Assembly (NCBI GenBank): GCA_002491945.1
Contig: DKWX01000050.1
Location: 91,064-114,691, forward strand
Source: Porphyromonadaceae bacterium UBA7141
GTDB lineage: Bacteria > Bacteroidota > Bacteroidia > Bacteroidales > Muribaculaceae
DNA: 23,628 nt
Reading direction: 5' to 3'
Under the pieces are notes generated by a model. The model saw nothing but the letters and a program-made list of their open reading frames with translations. It did no database searches and had not been told where the DNA came from. The position numbers and the translations under genes were made by a program. This document shows, in pieces, positions 1 through 7,299 of this stretch (its first letter is position 1; the number at the start of each line of letters is the position of its first letter).

Positions 1-100
1 CGCTGTCGCGAAGCGACAGCGGGGGATAGTAGAGAGGAGACATGCAGTCCGCGCACAGACAGCTTGGGCTACGCCCATCTGTCTGGCCGCCTGTGTGCGG
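1..100. repeat. Cluster of inverted repeats at window edge
   Basis: Positions 1-21 form a perfect hairpin with 9-base arms CGCTGTCGC and GCGACAGCG and a GAA loop. Positions 56-85 form a second hairpin: CAGACAG pairs with CTGTCTG, enclosing TGGGC/GCCCA. An alternative pairing joins 49-58 with 91-100 with one wobble and competes with the second hairpin. They lie downstream of the minus-strand gene ending at 142, so they may form its transcript end. No T-tract follows the second hairpin on the minus strand, and the sequence beyond the first lies outside the window, so a terminator role is only plausible. Confidence 0.55.
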
Positions 101-104
101 ATAA

Positions 105-146
105 GAGAGATACTTGGCGAGAGATACTTAGCGAGAGATGCTTAGC
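105..146. repeat. Three tandem 14-base repeats over a stop codon
   Basis: The unit GAGAGATACTTRGC occurs three times head to tail at 105-118, 119-132 and 133-146. The copies differ at one position each (G or A in the TTRGC part; TAC changed to TGC in the third). The third copy covers the stop codon (142-144) and the last coding base pairs of the minus-strand deacetylase-like gene, so the repeat starts inside the gene and runs out of it. Confidence 0.8.
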
Positions 147-2220
147 GTAGAATCTTTCTATAGATAGACTTCCCGTTCTCCAAATGGATGACGGCTAATA
201 AGATGCCTGACGGGAGTCCGGCTAATGAAATGGATTTCTCATAACCTTTCCGTATGGTTGTCCCATCCAGATTCATCAGCATCGGGGGAGCTGCCGGCGC
301 TTCGTCTCCGGTATATTCCAGCCAATCGGCATCTTCCTTCCATGGATCAGTCGCATTCTCACCTCTGCCCCCATTCTTAATCCTAAACACACCTACAGTG
401 ATATCTTCCGGGTCCCGGAGAGGCTCTCTGATTCTGAATCCAAAAGAAATCGAGTCCGAGTGCCATGGCATATAATATGATTCCTCTCCATTGGCGCCCA
501 CCACGTAGTGAGGGTATATTTCCCGGTCGTCGATAAGATGCATATGATCCATGCCGATACGGCTCCCCCCATTGTAGTATCCTTCCGCCAGGGTGTTCCC
601 CATTAGGTCGAACCCTTCAGTAGAGGTGACATTGATCATTCCGGAATCAAGGGCATATCTTAGTATCTCCCGAAGCATATCAAGGCGTGAACCCGGACAA
701 GGATACCATTCGTTCCACTCCGATATGCCGAGTGCCTCAGGGGGAGTAAGAGGGTCATTGAGAAAATCCATCGTAGCGAGAGGGTCTACCCATTCGTCGG
801 GGTAATCACCCCCTTCCGATACGAGAGAACCGGGCAGATAATTACGCCAGCATTTCCGGTAGGCATGCAATCCCATGACGAGCCACCCCTTATGCTCCAC
901 GGCTCTGTCAATCCAATACTTGAAAAATTCGTACTGCTCGTCATCCCAGGTATTGTCATCAGTTCCCTCACCCTTGTAATTCGGGGCTGACTGACCTTCC
1001 ATCATCAGTCGGGTAAGGGTGGAGCGGACCGGTGGAAGGTTATATTGGTCAGGAGGGACCATGTCGCAGAATCCGTACGGAGAGATGCCGTTAACCGCAC
1101 TGCTGTACTGATGCGAACCGATGGCATTATGCTGCACCCAGACTTTGGAACGGAATCCGAATTCATCCGCCAATCTGAACCACTCGCCCCAGTGATAGTC
1201 GACATCATGTGAAGGCACATACATTCTGACGCGTCCGGATTCCGGATCTGCCGCATAGGGTTTAATCTCCCTCGCAGAGGCTTCGATCCATTCTTCATTG
1301 CCGGGCGCAGGGAAATATTGCCGCTGGGTCTGCAGGTCGTATACACTCGGGCACTCCGCTCCATTCCCCATATACTCATGTGAGGAAAGGAGCCGCAGGG
1401 CATACTCCGATGTAAGACTGTCGACAACCCAGTTGTTGAGATGCTCGCCAAGCACTTCCATAGAATGCGACATCACTTCCCATCCGCGTTCGTTTTGGAG
1501 ACGCAGCATAATGCGGCCGTTATCGTTTATTGCGGGCGGCTCTGAAGTCATACCTATGCGTTTGCCCTCGGCGGAAAGACAACCTCGTATCCCCAGGCTT
1601 TCAAGCAGAGGATAAAGAATTGAGAAATAACCGTTGCGATCAGGCACTCCCGGCGCACCGCTTGAAGGAATCTTGAAATCCACTCCATCATCATCGTGTA
1701 TGGTAAGCAATGCCGGTCCATTCCAGGGGTCGCCTGCTTTATGGAAATATCCCGGGATCCGGAGATCAAGGAGTGTATCGATAGGGTAGGGCATTTCGGT
1801 CACTTCCTCCAGATGTGGAATGAACTCAAAATATCCGGCGGGAATACTCACCCTGCAAGAGTCTGAGCCCAGTAAGCTCCACGACAGGGGTTGATCTTTT
1901 CCGATGATGGTAATAGTCCGTCCGTCGGGCGACAGTTCGATTAAGACCGGTAAATTATCCTCATTCCCTGTGGAATCAATATATGTCAATTTTATCCGGG
2001 AATGTAATGTATCCGCCGCCGGGATGTTAACTATAAGATGCCCCTCCAGATCATCTAAGAGGGGGAGAGTATCTATCCCATCGTAGGTGAATTGCGAATC
2101 TTCAAGCCGCAAGAGAGGTCCCTCCCATAGAGGGAAGATATACTCTTTAGCCTCAGAAAAATAAACCAACGAGGGCATCAAAAAAAGCGAAAGTATAGAT
2201 ATGTTTTTTTTAATTTCCAT
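142..2220 (-). CDS. Secreted polysaccharide-deacetylase-like protein
   Basis: This 692-residue protein has an N-terminal signal peptide (lysines at 4-5, hydrophobic stretch about 8-22). After a region of about 160 residues that I do not recognise comes a NodB-like segment: an acidic HDDD motif at 175-178, in a strand context like the TFDDG metal motif of polysaccharide deacetylases, and SHSM at 251-254, resembling their metal-binding SH motif. This suggests a metal-dependent carbohydrate esterase or an inactive relative; the substrate cannot be told. The last 30 residues (LAGLPSGILLAVI, a G-K turn, then a basic RKILR end) resemble a type IX secretion system type A sorting domain, implying export across the outer membrane. 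It appears monocistronic, about 590 bases downstream of the efflux operon and with its own candidate promoter. The family call is moderate; the exact enzyme is open. Confidence 0.65.
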   Translation of the reverse strand: MEIKKNISILSLFLMPSLVYFSEAKEYIFPLWEGPLLRLEDSQFTYDGIDTLPLLDDLEGHLIVNIPAADTLHSRIKLTYIDSTGNEDNLPVLIELSPDGRTITIIGKDQPLSWSLLGSDSCRVSIPAGYFEFIPHLEEVTEMPYPIDTLLDLRIPGYFHKAGDPWNGPALLTIHDDDGVDFKIPSSGAPGVPDRNGYFSILYPLLESLGIRGCLSAEGKRIGMTSEPPAINDNGRIMLRLQNERGWEVMSHSMEVLGEHLNNWVVDSLTSEYALRLLSSHEYMGNGAECPSVYDLQTQRQYFPAPGNEEWIEASAREIKPYAADPESGRVRMYVPSHDVDYHWGEWFRLADEFGFRSKVWVQHNAIGSHQYSSAVNGISPYGFCDMVPPDQYNLPPVRSTLTRLMMEGQSAPNYKGEGTDDNTWDDEQYEFFKYWIDRAVEHKGWLVMGLHAYRKCWRNYLPGSLVSEGGDYPDEWVDPLATMDFLNDPLTPPEALGISEWNEWYPCPGSRLDMLREILRYALDSGMINVTSTEGFDLMGNTLAEGYYNGGSRIGMDHMHLIDDREIYPHYVVGANGEESYYMPWHSDSISFGFRIREPLRDPEDITVGVFRIKNGGRGENATDPWKEDADWLEYTGDEAPAAPPMLMNLDGTTIRKGYEKSISLAGLPSGILLAVIHLENGKSIYRKILR

Positions 2221-2362
2221 TCCGTAATTACATGGTTGCTGTCAGAGTTGGCAATAACCCGAACCTGGAGGAGATGACCGTATTCGCTCTCATTCAGTAC
2301 GGCAAACGAAGCACTTCAAATCAGGATAACGCAGTCTCTCCAAGGTTGAAAGATATTTTCTG

Positions 2363-2394
2363 CAAAAATACAAAAAATATTTAAATATCTAAAC
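2363..2394 (-). promoter_or_regulatory. Candidate promoter for deacetylase-like gene
   Basis: On the minus strand TATTTTTG (2363-2370) fits the Bacteroidetes -7 box TAnnTTTG. Twenty bases upstream the -33 position reads GTTT rather than TTTG, so this is an imperfect match. It lies in an AT-rich patch about 140 bases before the start codon at 2220, giving a leader of about 135 bases. Confidence 0.45.
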
Positions 2395-2458
2395 TTTCTC
2401 AAACTAAAAACCTGCTCCAAACGCCTCATATATTGCAACAGCAACCGTCAGTTGCCCC

Positions 2459-2637
2459 GGGGAGGGGACGCGGGGGACGCGGGAGTCGCGGGAGTACTCT
2501 TGGGAAGATACTGACAGATGCCCGGGGATGAGACGCGAAGGACGTGAATGGCGCGAATGGACGCGGGACTGATGTGCTCAACGTGCCGGACGGCGCAGCC
2601 GAGAAAAGCGCCTCCCGCGCCTCCCGCGTCCCTCCCC
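2459..2637. repeat. Long G-rich inverted repeat, G-quadruplex type
   Basis: The left arm (2459-2494) carries runs GGGG, GGGG, GGGGG, GGG and GGG separated by 1 to 6 bases, which fits the canonical G-quadruplex pattern on the plus strand. The right arm (2609-2637) is its near reverse complement: 26 of 29 positions match with one bulged G, so it carries G-runs on the minus strand. About 114 bases separate the arms, and this spacer also contains GACGCG-type units. The arms could pair with each other or fold as separate quadruplexes. Confidence 0.7.
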
Positions 2638-2647
2638 TGTGTAGCAA

Positions 2648-2669
2648 GGGCGAGCCACTAAAATTAACC
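2648..2669. repeat. 22-base direct repeat, copy 1
   Basis: The copy begins GGGCGAGCCACTAAAA and ends TTAACC. It matches the copy at 2768-2789 in 21 of 22 bases, and the copies start exactly 120 bases apart. Function unknown. Confidence 0.75.
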
Positions 2670-2767
2670 TTCGTGTATATAATAAGTGTCCCCGGTGCCG
2701 TAAGAAACATGAAACACCTCTGTACCCCTTAGAGTCCTCAGTGCCTCTGTGTCTACCAGGGCATCAG

Positions 2768-2789
2768 GGGCGAGCCACTAAAAGTAACC
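2768..2789. repeat. 22-base direct repeat, copy 2
   Basis: The copy begins GGGCGAGCCACTAAAA and ends GTAACC, one base different from copy 1. It lies about 20 bases beyond the stop codon of the outer-membrane channel gene, so it would be transcribed in that operon's 3' region. Confidence 0.75.
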
Positions 2790-2809
2790 CCTCCGTGTCC
2801 TCCCAACCA

Positions 2810-3991
2810 TCAGGGGTGGAGGCGGCAGAGCGTCTGGCGCAGTGCATCCTCAAGGCGTGCCCGCTCCGCCAGACGGTCATAAAGCGCCGAAGTCTCAGCG
2901 TAATACGCCGTCAGTGTGATCTGACCTGCATCAAGACTGCGGCGATAGAGTGAGAGTGTCTCGCGCATCAGCGAGAGATCATAAGTGGCAAGAGTGGCCC
3001 ACTGCAACTGCAGCTGACGCATGTCGGCCGCGATGCGGGCCTCAGCCTCAGCCTCTGCGGCCTCAAGAGCCAGCTGACTTGCCGTAAGCCGTGCCTTGGC
3101 GGCGCGTATCTTGGAAGATGTGCCGTAGAGAGGGAGCGATATGCCCGCAAGCAGACCGTTGGCCGACTCACGCTCCTCTGTATTCCGGCGGTAGCCGAGG
3201 GTAATCGACGGCAACCATCCCGCACGGGCCACACTCACCCCCTGGCGTGCGGCTTCGGCTTCCGCCTCCGCGGCACGCACCGCCGGGTCGGTGGCAAGCA
3301 GCGCCGCCGCATCCGCCGATGCCTCTCCGAGTCGGGAGGCCGGCGAATCATGTTCCAAATCAGATAGATCGATGGGCAGCCCGCCGTTCAGCCCCTGCAG
3401 TGCATCCGCCTGGGCCTGGAGGTCGGCAGAGTTCTGCAGTAGTTCGCGACGCAGCTCCTGCAATTCCAATTTTACCTTATTCACCTCAAGGATAGTGGAT
3501 TTGCCATTCTCCAGACTCTTCTCATACAGGGCAAGCAGCGCCTCCGCGTCCGCGATGCGCATATCCAGAATCTCACGCTCCTCGCGCAGCAGGAGCAGTG
3601 TCAGCAACCGGCTTCGTACATCCTGCCGGAACGCCCGCCGCTCGGCGGCAGCGGCCCCGTCGAGTGCCGCACGTTCGGCCGAAGCCTGACGGTTGCGCAC
3701 CCCATAAAGGGTAGGAAAATCAAACTCCTGCGACACCACCATCTCCGAACTTGCCACACCGCTCACGCCACTGCGGAAAAACGGAGAGTATTCCACCGAT
3801 AACGGAGGAAGTGTATTGTCGGCACGCAATTCAAGTTCGGCAGCCTCGTTGGAGGCTGCGGTGGCCCTTAGGGTCAGACTGTTGCGCTCGATTTCGGCGA
3901 GCGTTTCGCTGACTGTCGCACCGCTGGCCGGGAGTGCCGCGCTACAGATGAGTGAGAGGGAGGAGAATAGATATATGGCGATTCGTTTCAT
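2810..3991 (-). CDS. TolC-family outer membrane efflux channel
   Basis: This 393-residue protein starts with a signal peptide (lysine and arginine at 2-3, hydrophobic core about 5-22, small residues near ALPASGA). The rest is alanine-, leucine- and glutamate-rich, with long predicted coiled-coil stretches (roughly 90-200 and 230-360) as in the two-repeat alpha-barrel of TolC/CusC channels. The segment VVSQEFDFPTLYG is typical of the beta-barrel region of CusC-like members. It is somewhat shorter than usual (about 420-480). As the last gene of the operon after the RND pump, it would form the outer-membrane exit duct of a tripartite pump. Many TolC homologues of this type are lipoproteins, but I see no lipobox here. 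Family assignment is strong; substrate comes only from context. Confidence 0.88.
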   Translation of the reverse strand: MKRIAIYLFSSLSLICSAALPASGATVSETLAEIERNSLTLRATAASNEAAELELRADNTLPPLSVEYSPFFRSGVSGVASSEMVVSQEFDFPTLYGVRNRQASAERAALDGAAAAERRAFRQDVRSRLLTLLLLREEREILDMRIADAEALLALYEKSLENGKSTILEVNKVKLELQELRRELLQNSADLQAQADALQGLNGGLPIDLSDLEHDSPASRLGEASADAAALLATDPAVRAAEAEAEAARQGVSVARAGWLPSITLGYRRNTEERESANGLLAGISLPLYGTSSKIRAAKARLTASQLALEAAEAEAEARIAADMRQLQLQWATLATYDLSLMRETLSLYRRSLDAGQITLTAYYAETSALYDRLAERARLEDALRQTLCRLHP

Positions 3992-4023
3992 TGTAAATTC
4001 TGATTTTACGGTTCTGTCAGGGA

Positions 4024-4075
4024 AGGGAGGATGCAGGATACAGGATACAGGATACGATGCCTTCTTATCCTCCCT
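4024..4075. repeat. Heptamer tandem repeat inside an inverted repeat
   Basis: CAGGATA occurs three times in tandem at 4034-4040, 4041-4047 and 4048-4054. It lies in the loop of a 9-base inverted repeat (AGGGAGGAT at 4024-4032, ATCCTCCCT at 4067-4075). The element sits in the 106-base gap between the pump gene and the channel gene, where it could tune relative expression or mRNA processing. Confidence 0.7.
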
Positions 4076-4097
4076 CCGTCCTCAGACAGGGACTCCG

Positions 4098-7000
4098 TTA
4101 TTGTTCGGCCTTCTTAAGGCGTAGATAGATTATCGGGATTATATAGAAATTCAGCAGGGTAGAGGTGATCAGACCGCCGAGTATCACCATCGCCATCGGA
4201 GCCTGTATCTCATTGCCGGGGAGGTCGCCGCGGGCAGCCAGCGGGATAAGTGCAAGTGCCGAGGTCAGGGCTGTCATCAGGATAGGGTTCATGCGGTCGG
4301 TGGCTCCGCGGGTCACACTCTCTCGAATCGCAACACCTTCGGAGTGCAACTGATTGAAACGCGTGATGAGCAACATGCCGTTGCGGGTGGCAATGCCGAA
4401 GAGGGATATGAACCCGATTATGGCCGGGATACTCACTTCGCCCGAAGTGAAACGCAGCACCAATACTCCGCCAATCAGCGCAAACGGCAGATTGAGAAGA
4501 ATTGCGGCGCTTTCGCGCAGATTCCCGAATTCCAGATATAGCAGCAGGAAAATCACGAGTATGCTCAGCAATGAAGCGATGAAAAGAGTGCGCCCCGCTT
4601 CGCGCCGGCTTTCGAACTGACCGCCATACTCCAGATGATACCCTTCCGGCAGCTCCACGCCATCGGCTATGCGCGATCGTATATCTTCCATCACCGAGCC
4701 GATGTCGCGCCCGGCGGCATTGGCGGAAATCACGATTTTGCGTTTCACATTTTCGCGGCTGACCGAGGCCGGACCCGCCACCGAACGAATTTCGGCTACA
4801 TCCGTAAGCGCCACATCAGCCTGTGCCGCCGGCGACCAGATGGTGAGATTCTCCAGATCCTCGATTGAATTACGCGCCGAGGCATGACCGCGCACCACCA
4901 GATCGAAACTTCTGTCGGCTTCGAAGATGCGTCCCACTTTCTCGCCGCCCAGCATCACGGCCACATACTCGTTGAAGGCCGGTTCGCTGATGCCGAGTCT
5001 CGCAAGCATCAGTGGTTTCGGCACGATATGTATCTCAGGACGCTCTATCTGCTGCTCTACATTCAGGTCGGCGATTCCCTCGATACCGGCAATCTCATCC
5101 TTGATGCGGTTGGCCGTCGAGAAGAGTGTAGGCAGGTCAGGTCCGAACAGCTTGATAGCAATCCCGGCGCGAGTGCCGCTCAGCATAGCGTCGATACGGT
5201 GGCTTATGGGCTGGCCGATTTCGATATTCGCTCCCTTGATTTCACTTAGCCTCGCGCGCACATCGGCCAGCATATCCGCGTGCGGGCGTCCGGCCAGTTC
5301 GAACGGAGCTTCAATCTCAGACACATTCACACCAAGGGCGTGCTCATCGAGTTCGGCGCGCCCCGTTTTTCGGGCTACAGTCCTGATTTCCGGCACTTGC
5401 AGAAGTATCTCCTCCGCACGCCGTCCGATTGCCTCTGATTCGGCCAGCGACACTCCGGGCATTGTGCTGACATTGATAGTGAACGAACCCTCATTGAACG
5501 GAGGCAGGAAACTGCTGCCTAACGTAAAGAACACTCCGATGGCAAGTACGAAAATAGTCACGGTGGCTCCGAGCACACCCCGGCGATGGAGCAGCGCCCA
5601 TTCAAGCGAACGTCCATACACACCCTTCAGACGGCGGGTAATCCAGGATTCCCGTTCCATATGCCGGGCATCGCTGTCGGCCTCCGGATGAGAAAGAAGC
5701 CATGAGCAAAGCACCGGAGTGAGCGTCAGCGCCACAAGTGTAGAGGCAAGAAGCGCTGTTATAAATGCGGCCCCCAGAGGAATCAGCATACGCCCCTCCA
5801 TGCCGTTGAGGAAGAAGAGAGGCACGAAGCTTACGATAATGATAAGCGTAGAGTTTAGAATCGGCAGGCGCACCTCACGCGAGGCCTCAAACACCACATC
5901 GCGTATCCCACGTCTACGTTCAGGGGGAAGGGCATGGTTGAGGCGCAGATGTCGCCAGACATTCTCCACGTCCACGATGGCATCGTCCACCAGCGAACCG
6001 ATGGCTATTGCCATACCGCCCAGACTCATGGTGTTGATGCTTTCGCCGAGCCAGCGTAGTGTTATAATCGTCACAAGAAGCGCCACAGGGATAGTGACAA
6101 GTGAAATCACTGTGGTGCGCACATTCCCCAGGAACAGGAAAAGGATTATCACCACAAATATGCCCCCTTCGATGAGCGATGTCTTCACATTCGAGATCGA
6201 GGCATCGATAAATGACGACTGGCGAAATATATCGGTAGCCACGCGCACATCCGCCGGAAACGAAGCCGAAGCGTCGGCCACCACTTCCTCCAGTCGCTCG
6301 GTGAGCGGGATGGTGCCGGTGCCGGGCTGTTTGGTGACTGTGAGCAACACCGCATCGCGAGCGCGCACAGAGGCTGCGCCAAGACGGGGTTCCTCGCCGC
6401 CGATGCGGATGTCGGCCACATCAGCCAGGCGCACCGGCCATTCACCGTCACTCTTCACCACGGCGTTTTCGAGACGCTGCATCACATCGGCCGAAGCCAC
6501 GGCACGTATGGTGTATTCATTGCCATATTCATAGAGCACTCCGCCGGCAGGATTGTCGCCGATGCCGCGTGTGGCGGCCATGACATCTGCCACGTTCACC
6601 CCGTAATGGCGCATGCGCGGCGGATCGAGACGGATCTGATACTCCTTCATCTCACCTCCGATCACCGATACCTGCGCCACACCCTCCACCGAGAGCAGGC
6701 GCGGTCGCAGCTGCCATTCGGCAAGTGTGCGCAAATCAAGCATCGATGTGGCCGGAGTGCCCGGCTTAAGCGAGTCGGACGGGAGTGTGGTAAGGCCTAC
6801 GATAAGCACTTCGCCTAATATCGATGATTGCGGACCCATGACCGGCGCATTCACTCCGGCGGGCAATTCTCCTGCCACGGCCGACAGTTTTTCGGCCACA
6901 ATCTGCCTGGCCCGATATACATCGGTATCCCAGTCGAATTCCACCCATACCACCGAGAATCCGGCAGTGGATGAAGAGCGCACACGACGCACTCCCGAGG

Positions 7001-7232
7001 CCCCGTTGAGGGCGGTTTCTACGGGGAAGGTGACAAGTTGCTCCACCTCCCGGGCCGCCATTCCGCCGGCCTCGGTCATGACAGCTACGGTGGGGGCGTT
7101 GAGATCGGGAAATACATCGACTTCCGTGCGGTGGGCGGTCAGCAGTCCGGCAGCCACTATAAGCAAGGCCATCCCGGCTATGAGCAGACGGAAGTCGAGT
7201 GAGAATCGGATTATTCTGTCAAGTATGTTCAT
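4098..7232 (-). CDS. RND heavy-metal-type efflux pump (CusA/CzcA-like)
   Basis: This inner-membrane proton-driven transporter has 1044 residues, normal for the family. I chose the ATG at 7232 because the protein then begins MNILDRIIRFSL, the usual family N-terminus before the first membrane helix; a start at 7259 would add nine unrelated residues. Visible features are the helix after residue 10, the periplasmic porter segment beginning at EVDVFPDLNAPTV, a hydrophobic block near 355-400, and the helix-4 motif VDDAIVDVEN near 415-424 holding the acidic proton-relay residues. A second half follows with the same architecture, ending in GIATRNGMLLITRFNQL and a final helix. The VDDAIVDVEN form differs from the DFG-type sequence of classical CzcA, so the metal cannot be read from it. 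It is co-directional with the adaptor upstream and the channel downstream. Confidence 0.93.
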   Translation of the reverse strand: MNILDRIIRFSLDFRLLIAGMALLIVAAGLLTAHRTEVDVFPDLNAPTVAVMTEAGGMAAREVEQLVTFPVETALNGASGVRRVRSSSTAGFSVVWVEFDWDTDVYRARQIVAEKLSAVAGELPAGVNAPVMGPQSSILGEVLIVGLTTLPSDSLKPGTPATSMLDLRTLAEWQLRPRLLSVEGVAQVSVIGGEMKEYQIRLDPPRMRHYGVNVADVMAATRGIGDNPAGGVLYEYGNEYTIRAVASADVMQRLENAVVKSDGEWPVRLADVADIRIGGEEPRLGAASVRARDAVLLTVTKQPGTGTIPLTERLEEVVADASASFPADVRVATDIFRQSSFIDASISNVKTSLIEGGIFVVIILFLFLGNVRTTVISLVTIPVALLVTIITLRWLGESINTMSLGGMAIAIGSLVDDAIVDVENVWRHLRLNHALPPERRRGIRDVVFEASREVRLPILNSTLIIIVSFVPLFFLNGMEGRMLIPLGAAFITALLASTLVALTLTPVLCSWLLSHPEADSDARHMERESWITRRLKGVYGRSLEWALLHRRGVLGATVTIFVLAIGVFFTLGSSFLPPFNEGSFTINVSTMPGVSLAESEAIGRRAEEILLQVPEIRTVARKTGRAELDEHALGVNVSEIEAPFELAGRPHADMLADVRARLSEIKGANIEIGQPISHRIDAMLSGTRAGIAIKLFGPDLPTLFSTANRIKDEIAGIEGIADLNVEQQIERPEIHIVPKPLMLARLGISEPAFNEYVAVMLGGEKVGRIFEADRSFDLVVRGHASARNSIEDLENLTIWSPAAQADVALTDVAEIRSVAGPASVSRENVKRKIVISANAAGRDIGSVMEDIRSRIADGVELPEGYHLEYGGQFESRREAGRTLFIASLLSILVIFLLLYLEFGNLRESAAILLNLPFALIGGVLVLRFTSGEVSIPAIIGFISLFGIATRNGMLLITRFNQLHSEGVAIRESVTRGATDRMNPILMTALTSALALIPLAARGDLPGNEIQAPMAMVILGGLITSTLLNFYIIPIIYLRLKKAEQ

Positions 7233-7299
7233 GATGTAGATTTTTTCGGCCCGGCGCATTGAGATTGATAATAGTCTTCCGCCTTAGGCCGCCAGAGTG

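Larger units (their letters stand above)
2221..2809. other. 589-base gene-free gap with repeats
   Basis: No convincing gene lies here; the short open frames are low-complexity and unlike any family I know. The left part (2340-2400) is AT-rich and holds the candidate promoter of the deacetylase-like gene. The right part (2455-2640) is very GC-rich, with two mutually inverted G-run tracts. After it come two near-identical 22-base repeats 120 bases apart. The gap separates the end of the efflux operon (2810) from the next minus-strand gene, so it must also contain the operon's transcript end. Confidence 0.7.

Noticed and set aside
4927..6534. Long plus-strand frames opposite the RND pump gene (254 and 271 residues)
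   Set aside because: They are Ser/Arg/Thr-rich mirror products of a GC-rich coding strand, without family motifs, and overlap a certain gene.
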